Both the position numbers and the translations under genes were made by a program. This document shows, in pieces, positions 24,650 to 33,984 of a stretch of DNA of 64,000 bases. This stretch comes from Clostridium uliginosum. GTDB lineage: Bacteria > Bacillota > Clostridia > Clostridiales > Clostridiaceae. The stretch lies in NCBI RefSeq assembly GCF_900112485.1, contig NZ_FOMG01000003.1, positions 62,001 through 126,000 on the forward strand, written 5' to 3'. Position 1 is the first letter of the stretch. Each line of letters opens with the position of its first letter. The notes under the pieces were generated by a model. It did no database searches. It was not told the DNA's origin and saw nothing but the letters and a program-made list of their open reading frames with translations.

Positions 24650-24875
24650 GGCACATGAAATAAAATAACAAGTCCAAAATGCTATGCATATTTTTCATCA
24701 GATAAGGGAGATAGATTGGTCTCATAGCGGGCCTATTAGGACAATCTGCCGACGTGAGCAGTGAACCCAAATCTATGATTTGGTGTGAATCGCTTACTCA
24801 GTGAGCGTATGCGAGTCGAGCTTCCTATGATGGAAAATAGGCTAGCATATGGACTTGTTATTTTTTGAATGTGCC
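24650..24875. mobile_element. Family 2 MITE, 226-bp copy with TTA target duplication and family 4 insert
   Basis: GGCACATGAAATAAAATAAC on the left and AATGTGCC on the right, flanked by TTA on both sides. The flanks match an uninterrupted sequence at 28685-28720 (GTTAGTGTTACATT), which carries a single TTA: an empty site. A reversed family 4 element lies at 24754-24820. Confidence 0.85.
24754..24820 (-). repeat. Family 4 double-hairpin element, inverse orientation
   Basis: Reads, on the minus strand, CTCGACTCGCATACGCTCAC, TGAGTAAGCG and then a CCAAATC...GATTTGG hairpin, matching 48672-48740 and 54732-54800. It accounts for the extra length of the host family 2 copy. Confidence 0.65.
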
Positions 24876-25106
24876 TTACATTGCTTGTTACTTAATTTGT
24901 TACTATTTTAGTTACATGTTTTGTGACAAAAAATGTATCAATATAAAGCTCCCATTGAAGTTATATGCTCCCTAGAATAGTTACAGGAAAAACATATAAA
25001 TGTTGATATTATTATTAGAATTATTTTCATAGAAATTAATTGACTGTGTTATAATTAATTTAAGAAAATTTTAAATGATAATTTATTTCTTTAAGGAGGT
25101 AATACT

Positions 25107-25205
25107 ATGATCGAAGTAATATTATGTATTTTAAGTATTATTGGAACAATATCAGTAACTGTTGCTATGGCTAATATAGGAAAAGCACATAATAAAACTA
25201 ATTAA
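25107..25205 (+). CDS. Very small membrane protein, 32 residues
   Basis: ATG 25107 follows AAGGAGG by 8 nt; the product is one hydrophobic helix (VILCILSIIGTISVTVAMAN) with a short basic tail. A TATAAT-like box lies at about 25050. Size and shape fit either a type I toxin-like peptide or a small membrane regulator; no antisense RNA signature is evident. Confidence 0.55.
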   Translation: MIEVILCILSIIGTISVTVAMANIGKAHNKTN

Positions 25206-25209
25206 TTTT

Positions 25210-25278
25210 AGAGTTCTAAAAGTAAATTTCACTGTCCATGAGATTGATATAATAATATCAACACGGTTTTAAAATAAA
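25210..25278. repeat. Family 1 repeat, right half only
   Basis: GAGTTCTAAAAGTAAATTTC and ATCAACACGGTTTTAAAATA match the right arm. It directly abuts a family 3 copy. Confidence 0.6.
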
Positions 25279-25555
25279 GGGCCTGTCTCATAATACAAAT
25301 CATTTAATGATATGATGTATATTCAAAAAAAGAAATAGGAATAACATTTGTGGAAGAAGCATTGAAAAATAAGCTTAGAGTTTCTTCATTTGAAGTTGTT
25401 CCATAAATGATTGTCCTAATGCACATTAGGAACAATCTTTTATGGGTACAACTTTAAATGTTAGAAACTATTAGCGAAATTTTTCTAGTCTTCTTTAATA
25501 AATGTTATTTCTATTTCTTTTTTATTACTTCACTTGATAATTCTGAGACAGCCTC
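25279..25555. repeat. Family 3 palindromic repeat, copy B
   Basis: Ends GGGCCTGTCTCATAAT and TTCTGAGACAGCCTC; the body is more than 95% like copy A at 15798-16075 by eye. Confidence 0.8.
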
Positions 25556-25731
25556 TATTATTTCTTATTGTTGGTTTAGTAAAAAATTCACTTTTTTAAT
25601 TAAATTGACAATTTAATTAAACTTAGTATAAAATATAACAATGTGTCTAGTGGCAAATAATGCATATAAAGCAAAAAAATATCGATTATAATTGTTAAAT
25701 GTAAAATAAACTTATATATGGGGGAATTTCA

Positions 25732-25956
25732 ATGCAAGAAAACAAAGAGACAAATGAGTATTATGAAAATGGTATATGTAAAAAATGTAAACAAGCATAT
25801 ATAGATACGTCTGAAGGTAAGTATTCTATTTTATGTAGTGAATGTAGAGAACAACAGATCCAATATCCAATTCCAAAAATCCTTATAGGAATCGGAATAT
25901 TACTTTTAGTACTAGTTGTAAGGTCGATTATATTAATTATTAATAATTTCTATTAA
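25732..25956 (+). CDS. Zinc-ribbon membrane-anchored protein, 74 residues
   Basis: A short zinc ribbon (C16-x2-C19 in GICKKCKQAY and CSECREQQ about 15 residues later) is followed by one membrane helix (ILIGIGILLLVLVVRSIILI). Zinc ribbon plus helix proteins of this size are common and poorly characterised. GGGG precedes ATG 25732. The next gene, on the same strand, is a membrane metalloprotease. Confidence 0.65.
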   Translation: MQENKETNEYYENGICKKCKQAYIDTSEGKYSILCSECREQQIQYPIPKILIGIGILLLVLVVRSIILIINNFY

Positions 25957-26088
25957 TAATTTAAATGAAAATGAAAATAGTTATGAAGTAACAGAGTATG
26001 TTAAGAACAATTAAAATTTTTATTAAATGTACTAGACTAAGATAAAGCCTTGATAAATTATTATGTCAAACAATAGGGGGAAATACAT

Positions 26089-26625
26089 ATGATTATAATA
26101 CCTAGCTTTTTAATTTCGATTTTAACTTTTCCAGGGGTAATTGTACATGAAATTGCACATCAAATATTTTGTAGATTAATGAGAGTCCCTGTTTACGAGG
26201 TCAAATATTTTCAATTAACAAATCCATGTGGTTATGTTTCACATGAACCTAGTGATAAACCTTTAAAAGTATTTTTAATTTCAATAGGACCTTTTTTAGT
26301 AAATACTATTTTAGGTGCGATATTTACTTTACCAGCAACAATTGAATTTTTTCAATTTAGAAATTCTACAAGTCTTATTAATATATTTCTTGGTTGGATT
26401 GGAATTTCTATTTTAATGCATGCATTTCCAAGTACAGGTGATGCTAAAGTAATGATAAACTCAATTTTAAAAAATGATGAAGTGTCTGTTATAGTGAAAA
26501 TACTAATATTACCTGTTATTGGAATTATTTATATTGGTTCTTGGGGATCAGTAGTATGGCTTGATTTAGTTTATGCTGTTGCTATTGCAACGCTGTTTTC
26601 AACAATAGTGGTAAATATGCTTTAA
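26089..26625 (+). CDS. Membrane metalloprotease-like protein (M50 type)
   Basis: A 178-residue protein with four or five membrane helices and the zinc motif HEIAH in PGVIVHEIAHQIFCRL near residues 19-23. A second conserved spot, FPSTGDAKVM, may hold the third ligand (NPDG-like position). The family comprises site-2-protease-like membrane proteins. GGGGG precedes the start. A partial decayed copy lies at 28825-28957. Confidence 0.75.
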   Translation: MIIIPSFLISILTFPGVIVHEIAHQIFCRLMRVPVYEVKYFQLTNPCGYVSHEPSDKPLKVFLISIGPFLVNTILGAIFTLPATIEFFQFRNSTSLINIFLGWIGISILMHAFPSTGDAKVMINSILKNDEVSVIVKILILPVIGIIYIGSWGSVVWLDLVYAVAIATLFSTIVVNML

Positions 26626-26674
26626 ACAGAAAATAGAATTATTAGGCTTTGTTAGACTAAATTATTTAAAAATG

Positions 26675-26773
26675 GCTCTGTTTTAAAACCGTGTTGATAT
26701 TGTTACATATTGTTAAGTGGGCTAAAGAATTAAACAAAAATGTAACAATATCAACACTATATTAAAACAGAGC
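26675..26773. repeat. Family 1 repeat, 99-bp form with near-perfect ends
   Basis: GCTCTGTTTTAAAACCGTGT and TGATATTGTTAC pair with the complementary right end; only a short middle remains. It gives the clearest view of the family 1 terminal inverted repeat (about 30 bp). Confidence 0.8.
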
Positions 26774-26845
26774 ATTAAAAATAGGTAATCCGAAAATGGA
26801 TTACCTATTTGTTTATATACTCAAAAACTTTACTATATCAGGGTA

Positions 26846-27364
26846 TTAGTATGCTGATTTAATAAATTCCCAGTAAATTAATTCATTGTCTCTATTAATT
26901 TCTTTCAATCCAGCCTTTTCTAATATTCGAGCAGAAGGTTTGTTGCTAATCAAACACTCAGCCTTAATAACTTTAACACTTTCTTGAAAGTTTAACCAAT
27001 CCATAATAGCATTTAAAGATTCAAAGCCGAAACCTTTTCCTCTTTCATGTTCTACTAATCCAAATCCAACTTCAACTTCGCCTTTTTCATTAGGGCTTCC
27101 ATGAAAACCTATATCTCCAATTATTCTCTTATTATTTTTGTCTACTATCATCCAAGTTTCAAATCCAGTTGGTATCTTATTTTTTTCTAAGGAATTATTT
27201 ATAATTGGCAAAATATCCATTGTATCTTCTGTAGGCCATTTTTTATCACATTTAATTCCAAGTTTCTCAATTTCTTTACTACTTCCATTTATTAAAGATT
27301 TAGTTATTTCCAATGTTATAGGTATTAATATTAACTTATTTGTACATATATTTTTTAAATTCAT
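26846..27364 (-). CDS. GNAT acetyltransferase (RimJ/RimL-like)
   Basis: A 172-residue GNAT protein: TNKLILIPITLEITKSLI start, GDIGFHG, VEVGFGLVEHERGKGFGFES (acetyl-CoA pyrophosphate loop) and IKAECLISNKPSARILEKAG. The last motif is typical of RimJ/RimL-type N-acetyltransferases acting on proteins or small molecules. I choose ATG 27364, 8 nt after AAAGGTGG, over the GTG at 27376. Confidence 0.85.
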   Translation of the reverse strand: MNLKNICTNKLILIPITLEITKSLINGSSKEIEKLGIKCDKKWPTEDTMDILPIINNSLEKNKIPTGFETWMIVDKNNKRIIGDIGFHGSPNEKGEVEVGFGLVEHERGKGFGFESLNAIMDWLNFQESVKVIKAECLISNKPSARILEKAGLKEINRDNELIYWEFIKSAY

Positions 27365-27544
27365 CTTATTTTCCACCTTTCAATATAAAAAAATAGTCTA
27401 TAGAAATAAAGGTGGATTAATACTTGTAAATTTAACTTAAGTAATAAACCACCTTATTCCCATTTATAAAACTTTTCATAAAACCAACTCCTGTTACTTT
27501 TTTTATAAAAGGATATAAATACAATATGTCCATTCTTTTGTATA

Positions 27545-27586
27545 GGCTATGTTTTAAGTGAATGTTGATATTGTAAAACATAGTCT
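27545..27586. repeat. Family 1 repeat, 42-bp short form
   Basis: GGCTATGTTTTAAGTGAATG and TTGATATTGTAAAACATAGT: both ends, no middle. Confidence 0.55.
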
Positions 27587-27760
27587 TTACATAAATTGTA
27601 TTATATGTCCAATTATATGTAAATAGGTTGCACAAAAAACTTAAGTAATAGTTATTCATTATTGTTTGTAAGGATGTTTGTCCTACAGAAGTTATCCATG
27701 GATCTACATGGTAATAGGTATGTTATATATACTAGATCCCATTATTTCTATTTTACTTAA

Positions 27761-28111
27761 GGCATAGGAAATAAAATAACAAGTCAAAGATGCAATGTAT
27801 ATTTTGCGTCAGACAAGGAGATATATTTCATTATAAATATACTAATATATTTTTCTTTGTATATGATAAAGAAAATATCATAAGAAATAGTACAGCTTTT
27901 AAAAATAGATATAATACTAGTTTTGACAAAAAGAATATAGAGACGATAATTATTCAGCCTATAACGTTATAAAAGGTCACATAGATTGTAACACTTTATG
28001 TTACAATCTATGTGACCTTTTTAGTTACGTGTTTAGTTACTGGCGTAATAATGGTATCTGTATCTCATCACTAAATTGCAACTTTGGATTTGTTATTTAT
28101 TTTTATGTGCC
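27761..28111. mobile_element. Family 2 element, 351 bp, with internal cargo
   Basis: The left part (GGCATAGGAAATAAAATAAC, TGCGTCAGACAAGGAGA) and the right end (ATTTTTATGTGCC) are family 2, flanked by TAA and TTA. Between them lie a coding remnant (VYDKENIIRNSTAFKNRYNT, stop near 27972) and a strong terminator at 27971-28022. The element seems to have enclosed a gene end. Confidence 0.6.
27971..28022. terminator. Terminator with 23-bp stem
   Basis: AAAAGGTCACATAGATTGTA and the complementary arm end in TTTTT, directly after the stop of the coding remnant. Confidence 0.85.
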
Positions 28112-28224
28112 TTATTTAAAACAGCTGAAAGTATTTTTTCAAAGCATTCACATGCATAAGAAAAAAGCTATTTGAATTGTTCATTAGCATTTGTTTTACA
28201 TTTTTTATGTGATGGGTTATATAA

Positions 28225-28497
28225 TTAAGCGTGAAATGTAGATTCAATTAATCCCATTATGGCTGGAATCAAAAACAACCCACTTATAACAATAGCGATA
28301 GTTGGCAATACTTTTTTCGATTCTTTTTGAAATCTTGCAATTATCCCTAATATAAAACTTATAAGCGAAATTCCAACTACGATTAATGCTGCTATTGAAG
28401 GTGATACATTTGGAATGCTTGAAGTCATTGTAACAGGATCAACAAAAACAATAGCTAATATAGCTGTAATAATTATATAAGTTATTAATATTAACAT
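28225..28497 (-). CDS. Small membrane protein, 90 residues
   Basis: Three hydrophobic helices (LILITYIIITAILAIVFV, IAALIVVGISLISFILGIIA, TIAIVISGLFLIPAIMGLI). Ribosome site weak. Resembles DUF-type small membrane proteins of firmicutes; no function known. Confidence 0.55.
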   Translation of the reverse strand: MLILITYIIITAILAIVFVDPVTMTSSIPNVSPSIAALIVVGISLISFILGIIARFQKESKKVLPTIAIVISGLFLIPAIMGLIESTFHA

Positions 28498-28679
28498 AAG
28501 AATAAACTAGGCAATTCCTATATTTGTAAGTTTTAAATTTCTCAAAACTTTTCCTCCATTACAACAAAATAAATTTATACATTAAATGAATTTACTGTAA
28601 TTATAACACATCTACTTTTTATTGTTGCAACTTAATTATAATGGATAATTTATGTATTGAGGAGATGCTTTTGAATCTC

Positions 28680-28800
28680 TTTTTTTGTTAGTGTTACATT
28701 ATTTGTTACTTAATTTGTAACTATTTTAGTTACTTATTTTATTACAAATAATGTATCAATATCAACCTCACCTTGAAGTTATATGGCTCCTAGAATAGTA
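28680..28800. repeat. Copy of the sequence around 24630-24975; empty target site
   Basis: TTTGTTAGTGTTACATTATT and the following 100 bp match both flanks of the MITE at 24650-24875 but without the insertion. Confidence 0.75.
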
Positions 28801-28824
28801 ATAGAATTTAATTAGCAGTATCAA

Positions 28825-28957
28825 TTAAATTATTTCAATTTAAACATTCTACAAGTCTTATTAATATTTTTCTTGGTTGGATTGGAATTTCTATTTTAAT
28901 ACATGCATTTCCAAGTACAGGTGATGCTAAAGTCATTATAAACTCAATTTTAAAATG
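28825..28957 (+). pseudogene. Fragment duplicating the M50 gene
   Basis: About 130 bp nearly identical to 26346-26478 (encodes FQF..STSLINIFLGWIGIS and HAFPSTGDAKV). No start, frame ends soon after. Partial duplication of the gene at 26089. Confidence 0.75.
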
Positions 28958-28987
28958 TTGTGAACTATACTTAAATATAGATTATGT

Positions 28988-29521
28988 TTATAAGGAGAAC
29001 TCCAATTGAAAATCTCTTGTGTCACTTTCGTATAGTTCTTTGTTTATTTCTTCCGCCTCTTTACATCCTATTGCAAAATAAAATGCAATTGTTTCCTCAG
29101 CCGAACCAGCACAAATATAAATTTTGTCTGCATTCCATTCTTTTGCTATATTTGCAGAAAGCATAAATAATTTTTTACCTATTCCTTTATTTCTACATTC
29201 TAATGTTATAAACAATTGCTCTAATAAAACATAATTATGCCTTTCTCCAAAGAACTGGCGATTAATTGTTGCAAATCCTAATAACTTATTATTGCTATCA
29301 AAAGCACCAATTGCACTTCCCCCATTTAAAATAGTTTTTTTAAAATGGCTGATGTGATATTCATAACCATTCGGCCAATCGTAATCTTGGTAATTTATTT
29401 CTACTAACTGGTGTTTTCCATCTACTTCTCTCCAGGCTTTTCCTACATATTGAGATGGATTCATTTCATTTATACACTGACACTCTTCTACTGATAATTT
29501 TCTATATATAACACTACTCAT
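28988..29521 (-). CDS. GNAT acetyltransferase
   Basis: A 177-residue GNAT domain protein: YVLLEQLFITLECRNKGIGK gives the acetyl-CoA loop (R/Q-x-x-G-I-G-K) and KIYICAGSAEETIAFYFAIG the C-terminal helix region. Similar GNATs annotate as putative aminoglycoside or small-molecule acetyltransferases; substrate unknown. Ribosome site GGAGGTG precedes ATG 29521. Confidence 0.85.
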   Translation of the reverse strand: MSSVIYRKLSVEECQCINEMNPSQYVGKAWREVDGKHQLVEINYQDYDWPNGYEYHISHFKKTILNGGSAIGAFDSNNKLLGFATINRQFFGERHNYVLLEQLFITLECRNKGIGKKLFMLSANIAKEWNADKIYICAGSAEETIAFYFAIGCKEAEEINKELYESDTRDFQLEFSL

Positions 29522-29652
29522 AAATTCACCTCCACATATATCTAATATCCATAATCTTCGTCTTATACAACAATTAATTCGTCATAATTTACTGTTGTAT
29601 AAGACGAAGATGATGACTTAACTCAACTTTAAATTATCCTCATATAACGAAA

Positions 29653-30735
29653 TCACGCAAATATAGATTCCTTTAACGTAATTACCTTTTTATCTAAATC
29701 AACCTCTGTCTCAATTCCATATGGAATAATACATTTTGGTTGTGCATGTCCAAAATTCACATTATATATAATTGGTAAATCTTTATTTTCGATAGTCTTA
29801 CAGTAAATTTCTTTATATTGCTCGTAATATTGCTCGTCTTGGGGCTTTCCAACTATAATTCCGCTAATGACATCAAATATGCCTGCGTTTTTTAAAGTAA
29901 GTAATTCTTTTTCAAATTTTTCAGGTTTTGGTTTTTCTTCACAAGTTTCAAGAAACAATATTTTATTTTTCCATTCATTTAATGTTGGAAATATTCCATA
30001 CTTCTCACATATAGCTTTTTCATTGTCATATCGTGTATTGGTTAATATATCATAGAAACTTTCAAGGCAACCACCCAAAAGTCTTCCACTAAATTTTTCT
30101 TTTCCTTGTAGAACTTCATATCCTTTTTCCTCTAAGTGTTCTACTCTACTTGTTCCTACTGCATCTATAGAAAAATCTGTACGTTCCTCATACCATATAT
30201 TACTTGATTCTATACAGTCCTCATTATGATATTCAAAATACTTCAAAAATGCTCTTTTTGTATATGGCAACATTTGTTTATCCAATTCAGCTAAATCACA
30301 AACAAAATTAGGACCATAAAAAGTTCCTATTCCTAATTTATAGAACATCAAGTGGTTAATTGTAGTATCTGAAAAACCCGTAAATAATTTAGGATTATTT
30401 TGAACAGCATTAATAAAATCTTTATCATCTAATAAATATGGTAATGTTCTATATGTATCATCTCCTCCAATTGCACAAATAATCCCTTTTATGGATGTAT
30501 CATAAAAAGCATCTTTTAAATCCTGTGCTCTGGCTTCTGGATGATTTTTCAAATACTATATTCCTTTTAATGCGTTTGGCATTACAACGGGTATTAATCC
30601 AAACTCTTTTATTCTCTTTAGTCCCAAATCTAATTCATGTTTTGCAAAATCTTCACCAAGCATACCACTCGACATGCTTACAACTGCAACCTTATCTCCA
30701 ATTTGTAGCTTATGTGGCTTCTTTAATTCCTTCAT
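29653..30735 (-). pseudogene. LD-carboxypeptidase (MccF/LdcA family) with one in-frame stop
   Basis: Read from ATG 30735 the protein starts MKELKKPHKLQIGDKVAVVS, continues to NALKGI, meets TAG at 30558-30556, then continues in the same frame (YLKNHPEARAQDLKDAF) to the end. Everything else is intact: GGDD at the start of the second part, the nucleophile GFSDTT, the acidic ETCEE and the catalytic NFGHAQP. The family cleaves L,D bonds of muropeptides (LdcA) or gives immunity to microcin C (MccF). A restart at TTG 30552 would lack the N-terminal strand. Confidence 0.85.
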
Positions 30736-30839
30736 TTTATCATTCCTTTATATAAGATTTATTTCGTAGTCAATAAACAATCTTACCTCGTTATATAATA
30801 ATAATATTATGCTTTAAATGATTTAGTAAGATTTCCAAG

Positions 30840-31337
30840 TTATATACCCTTTATATTACTCATTATATTGTATCCATCACTAGGATAACCTCCGTATCCA
30901 AGCCACCACTTTGGATAAATTATTGGAAGTGCTGTACATATAAATTGCAATATATGATAATATGCTGAAAAAGAGATTAATTTTTTAAGTAAATTATAAT
31001 TTATAATTCCACTAATAAATATTAGACTTACTCCTATAACTAAAGAAATAATTGGTCCACCAGCAGAAGTAAATATCCTCTGCCATTTTGTTAGTTTACT
31101 TCTATTCGAATCTACAAAACCCAAAAATGGTTGAAATCTTCCTATCTGAATACATAATTTACTAAAATTAATCTCTTTTGTTTTTGTAGTATTATCTCCC
31201 AATGTTATTTTAACCGTATCTTTTGTAAATACTAACGCCGGTATAGCATGACCAAACTCATGTGATATTGTAGCAAGCTGACCAAATATGCAAACCAAAA
31301 TAATATTTAATAAAATATTTATAACATTCAATCCCAT
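30840..31337 (-). CDS. Membrane zinc protease-like protein (M50 type)
   Basis: A 165-residue protein with the HEFGH zinc motif in ATISHEFGHAIPALVF, a GGP turn (SAGGPIISLVIGVSLIF) and a C-terminal GYPSDGYNI that could supply the aspartate ligand. Three or four helices. Comparable clostridial proteins are annotated as M50-family membrane proteases. Target unknown. Confidence 0.75.
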   Translation of the reverse strand: MGLNVINILLNIILVCIFGQLATISHEFGHAIPALVFTKDTVKITLGDNTTKTKEINFSKLCIQIGRFQPFLGFVDSNRSKLTKWQRIFTSAGGPIISLVIGVSLIFISGIINYNLLKKLISFSAYYHILQFICTALPIIYPKWWLGYGGYPSDGYNIMSNIKGI

Positions 31338-31662
31338 CCCTCCATTAATACGTCATAATTTACCATTATGAATCAATTATAACATATTTTGTAAATATAA
31401 CATTATTCAATTTTTAAAGAACATTTTTATATTTACTACGTCAAATCTAGATATTAGGTAACAATTTAAAATCATTACAATTCTTTATATTCCCAATGCT
31501 CTTTTTTAACTTTATCTACTGTTTGCTATCCTTTAGATCTTAAAAATATTGAGCAACAAAAAAATCGCAAATCAATCTCTTGAATAATGCGATATTCCAT
31601 CTGCTATTTATTGAAAATTCATTTTCAGGGATAACATAGTCACTTTTATCTTTATAAATCTA

Positions 31663-31790
31663 TCTGGCAGAATATATAGTTAATAATATTACTTTATGTT
31701 TTAAATAAGTAGTAGATTCTAATAAAAGTTTCACTTCTTCTTTTGTTAAATATTTAGCTACGTTCACTAACAAGGTTGAAATTATAGCAA
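31663..31790 (-). pseudogene. Tyrosine recombinase fragment
   Basis: The minus strand reads VAKYLTKEEVKLLLESTTYL then KHKVILLTIYSAR before a stop. This is the conserved start of the catalytic domain of XerC/D-like integrases (KYLTKEEV-LL and I-L-TIYSAGLR). The catalytic remainder is missing or scrambled, so it is dead. Confidence 0.7.
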
Positions 31791-31822
31791 AACCTACGTA
31801 GGATTATAATCAACCATCTTAG

Positions 31823-32134
31823 AAGTCAATTTCACATTTAGAAGCATGGTCTCCGTTAATGAGAGGTAAGATATTTGAAATCCCTCTTTTAGAAGAGCTT
31901 GCAAGAAAATATAAAAAAACAATATCTCAAATTGTGCTTAGATGGGATTTACAAATGGGAGTTGTGACTATTCCTAAATCAACTACCCCATCAAGAATAA
32001 AAGAAAATGCATCAATATTTGATTTTGAAATAAGCAAAGAAGATATAATTAAAATTCAACAATTAGATAAAGGTATAAGAGTGGGTTCAGACCCTAATAA
32101 AGTTTACGCTTGTTCAGATATGTCCAACCGATAA
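31823..32134 (+). pseudogene. Aldo/keto reductase C-terminal fragment
   Basis: The frame reads LEAWSPLMRGKIFEIPLLEE, then KKTISQIVLRWDLQMGVVTI and PKSTTPSRIKENASIFDF, the last third of an aldo/keto reductase (NADPH-binding KS and R residues). The barrel with the catalytic tyrosine is absent, and no ribosome site lies before ATG 31859, so this is a remnant. Confidence 0.8.
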
Positions 32135-32148
32135 TATTATTTAAAAAA

Positions 32149-32180
32149 TGAGCTCAAGCTGTTGTTTTCCTTGAGCTCAT
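32149..32180. terminator. Terminator between convergent genes
   Basis: ATGAGCTCAAG pairs with CTTGAGCTCAT after the reductase fragment. Confidence 0.65.
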
Positions 32181-32238
32181 ATTCTAAAAATTTTTATAAA
32201 CATCTAACATGAATCAATTTAAATATCCATAAAACAAG

Positions 32239-33585
32239 TTATATTGATTGCAGATAATTAAATATATTAAATGGATCATATTTTTCATTTACCTCTTTTA
32301 ATCTACATACATTTCCACCATAATACTCTTTTTCATAATTTCTTAATGGACTGTATGGAAAATTAACAAATGAACCGTCCGTTATCATTTTTATATAATT
32401 TAATCTGCTAGCTACCCATTCTTTATTTTCTTCAGCAAAAATTGAGTTCTCCCATACTGATTGTATACCTATAATATAATTAGAATCTCTATAATAAAAA
32501 GCTGTTTCATGTTTTCCCTTATCCTTCACTGCTCCACCTAATCCGTAAAAGGTGATGGCAGCATAAACTGAACCTATAGGTTTGTGTTGAATAGATGATG
32601 CTAATTTTAATAACTCACCCTTTGAATATATTCTATTTTCAAATCTACCTGTAGATTTAAACTTTTCACTATCTGGATATATCGCTTCAACCTTTTTTAT
32701 AGCATTTATAAAAGTTGTATATTCAAAATTAGACTTAGCCTTTGGTAATACTAGTAGTGGTTTTAATATTTTCGTAAGCTCTTTTATATCTCCATAAAAT
32801 AAGCCTATAATAAATGCTGCAACACCTTCATCTTCAGAATTATAAAAACTAGTTCTCATATTTACTCTTCTATCTAGTGTTTGATATAAATCTTGAAATA
32901 CATTCATAATATTTGCTTGTTCTAAAGCGGTAGTGTTTGGATAATATATTGTAAATAAGGTTACCTTATTTAATTTAGGTGGTAATCTAAATGTTAATGA
33001 AGTAACTATTCCAAAATTTCCTCCACCAGCTCCCCTTAATGCCCAAAATAAATCACTATTACAATCTCTATTTGCAATAATTATTTTGCCTCTATAATCT
33101 ACAAGCTCAAATTCTACTACATTATCTAAACCTAAACCAAATAATCTACAAGATAGACCCCATCCTCCACCTAAAGTATATCCTGCCACCCCAACAGTTG
33201 GACAAGTTCCTCCTGGAAAAGGATACCCTCTTGTGCCTACATATTCATAAAGCTCATTATTTTGTACCCCTGATTCTATTCTTACTGTATTGTTTAATTC
33301 ATTTATAATTATTTTCTTCATCCTACTTACATCAATTACTATAACATTATCTCCAATTGAATAACCTTCATAATTGTGTCCACCAGATCTTATTCTAAAA
33401 TTAATATTTTTTATAATGCAAAATCTTAACGCACTTACAACATCTTCTCTGCTAGTACAATATAATATGGCTATTGGATATTTTTGTATTGATCTATTCC
33501 ATACTTGTCTATCTTCTTCATACTCAATGTTATTAGGCGTTACAATTTCACCATTAAAGCATAAATCCTTAGTTAATCTCATCAT
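32239..33585 (-). CDS. FAD-dependent oxidoreductase of the berberine bridge enzyme type
   Basis: A roughly 448-residue protein with an FAD-binding PCMH domain: RSGGHNYEGYS gives the histidine and GGTCPTVGVAGYTLGGGWG the cysteine for bicovalent 8alpha-His/6-Cys flavin attachment. The C-terminal BBE motif is EYYGGNVCRLKEVNEKYDP then FNIFNYLQSI. Such enzymes oxidise sugars or alkaloid-like compounds with oxygen, unusual for a strict anaerobe. Starts at 33591, 33585 and 33582 are all in frame; 33585 is best spaced from AAAGGA. No signal peptide. Confidence 0.88.
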   Translation of the reverse strand: MMRLTKDLCFNGEIVTPNNIEYEEDRQVWNRSIQKYPIAILYCTSREDVVSALRFCIIKNINFRIRSGGHNYEGYSIGDNVIVIDVSRMKKIIINELNNTVRIESGVQNNELYEYVGTRGYPFPGGTCPTVGVAGYTLGGGWGLSCRLFGLGLDNVVEFELVDYRGKIIIANRDCNSDLFWALRGAGGGNFGIVTSLTFRLPPKLNKVTLFTIYYPNTTALEQANIMNVFQDLYQTLDRRVNMRTSFYNSEDEGVAAFIIGLFYGDIKELTKILKPLLVLPKAKSNFEYTTFINAIKKVEAIYPDSEKFKSTGRFENRIYSKGELLKLASSIQHKPIGSVYAAITFYGLGGAVKDKGKHETAFYYRDSNYIIGIQSVWENSIFAEENKEWVASRLNYIKMITDGSFVNFPYSPLRNYEKEYYGGNVCRLKEVNEKYDPFNIFNYLQSI

Positions 33586-33883
33586 TCTCATCCTTTGTAG
33601 TAGAATATTTTGATTTACAATAAATCCATCTACTGCTATTAATATATGATGAATATATCAATTGATTTCACATATTATATTAAAATATGTGTTCTGTAAA
33701 ATATTAAAAAACATATTTTACTTAAATTAAACCTCTTTGAGAAATCCTCAATAAATTAAGTAGCTATTTTAAGCTGATTAATATTTATTTACTACTCAGC
33801 AACTTATCCATATTATATATAAATAAAATAAAACCAGCTATATTTGTTTTTATATGGTTGGTTAGTTTTAATGACTCTCTATC

Positions 33884-33946
33884 CAATTTTAGTAAAGTTC
33901 GCACTTACTTATGGTACGATTCACCTTATGCATAGCAAGTGATAAC
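33884..33946. other. Conserved 63-bp structured element, copy 1
   Basis: ATTTTAGTAAAGTTCGCACT and ending AGCAAGTGATAAC. The flanks of the element are conserved in a copy at 40298-40360, while the inner hairpin differs. ACTTACTTATG pairs with CATAGCAAGT. It is followed on the plus strand by a T-run. Confidence 0.5.
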
Positions 33947-33984
33947 ACTTTTTTTCTTTCTCACTTAATATACCTCTATTTTAA

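Noticed and set aside
27790-27972. Plus-strand frame of 60 codons as a gene
   Set aside because: Its first part is family 2 repeat sequence; only the last 40 codons look coding and they lack a start, so it is treated as a captured remnant.
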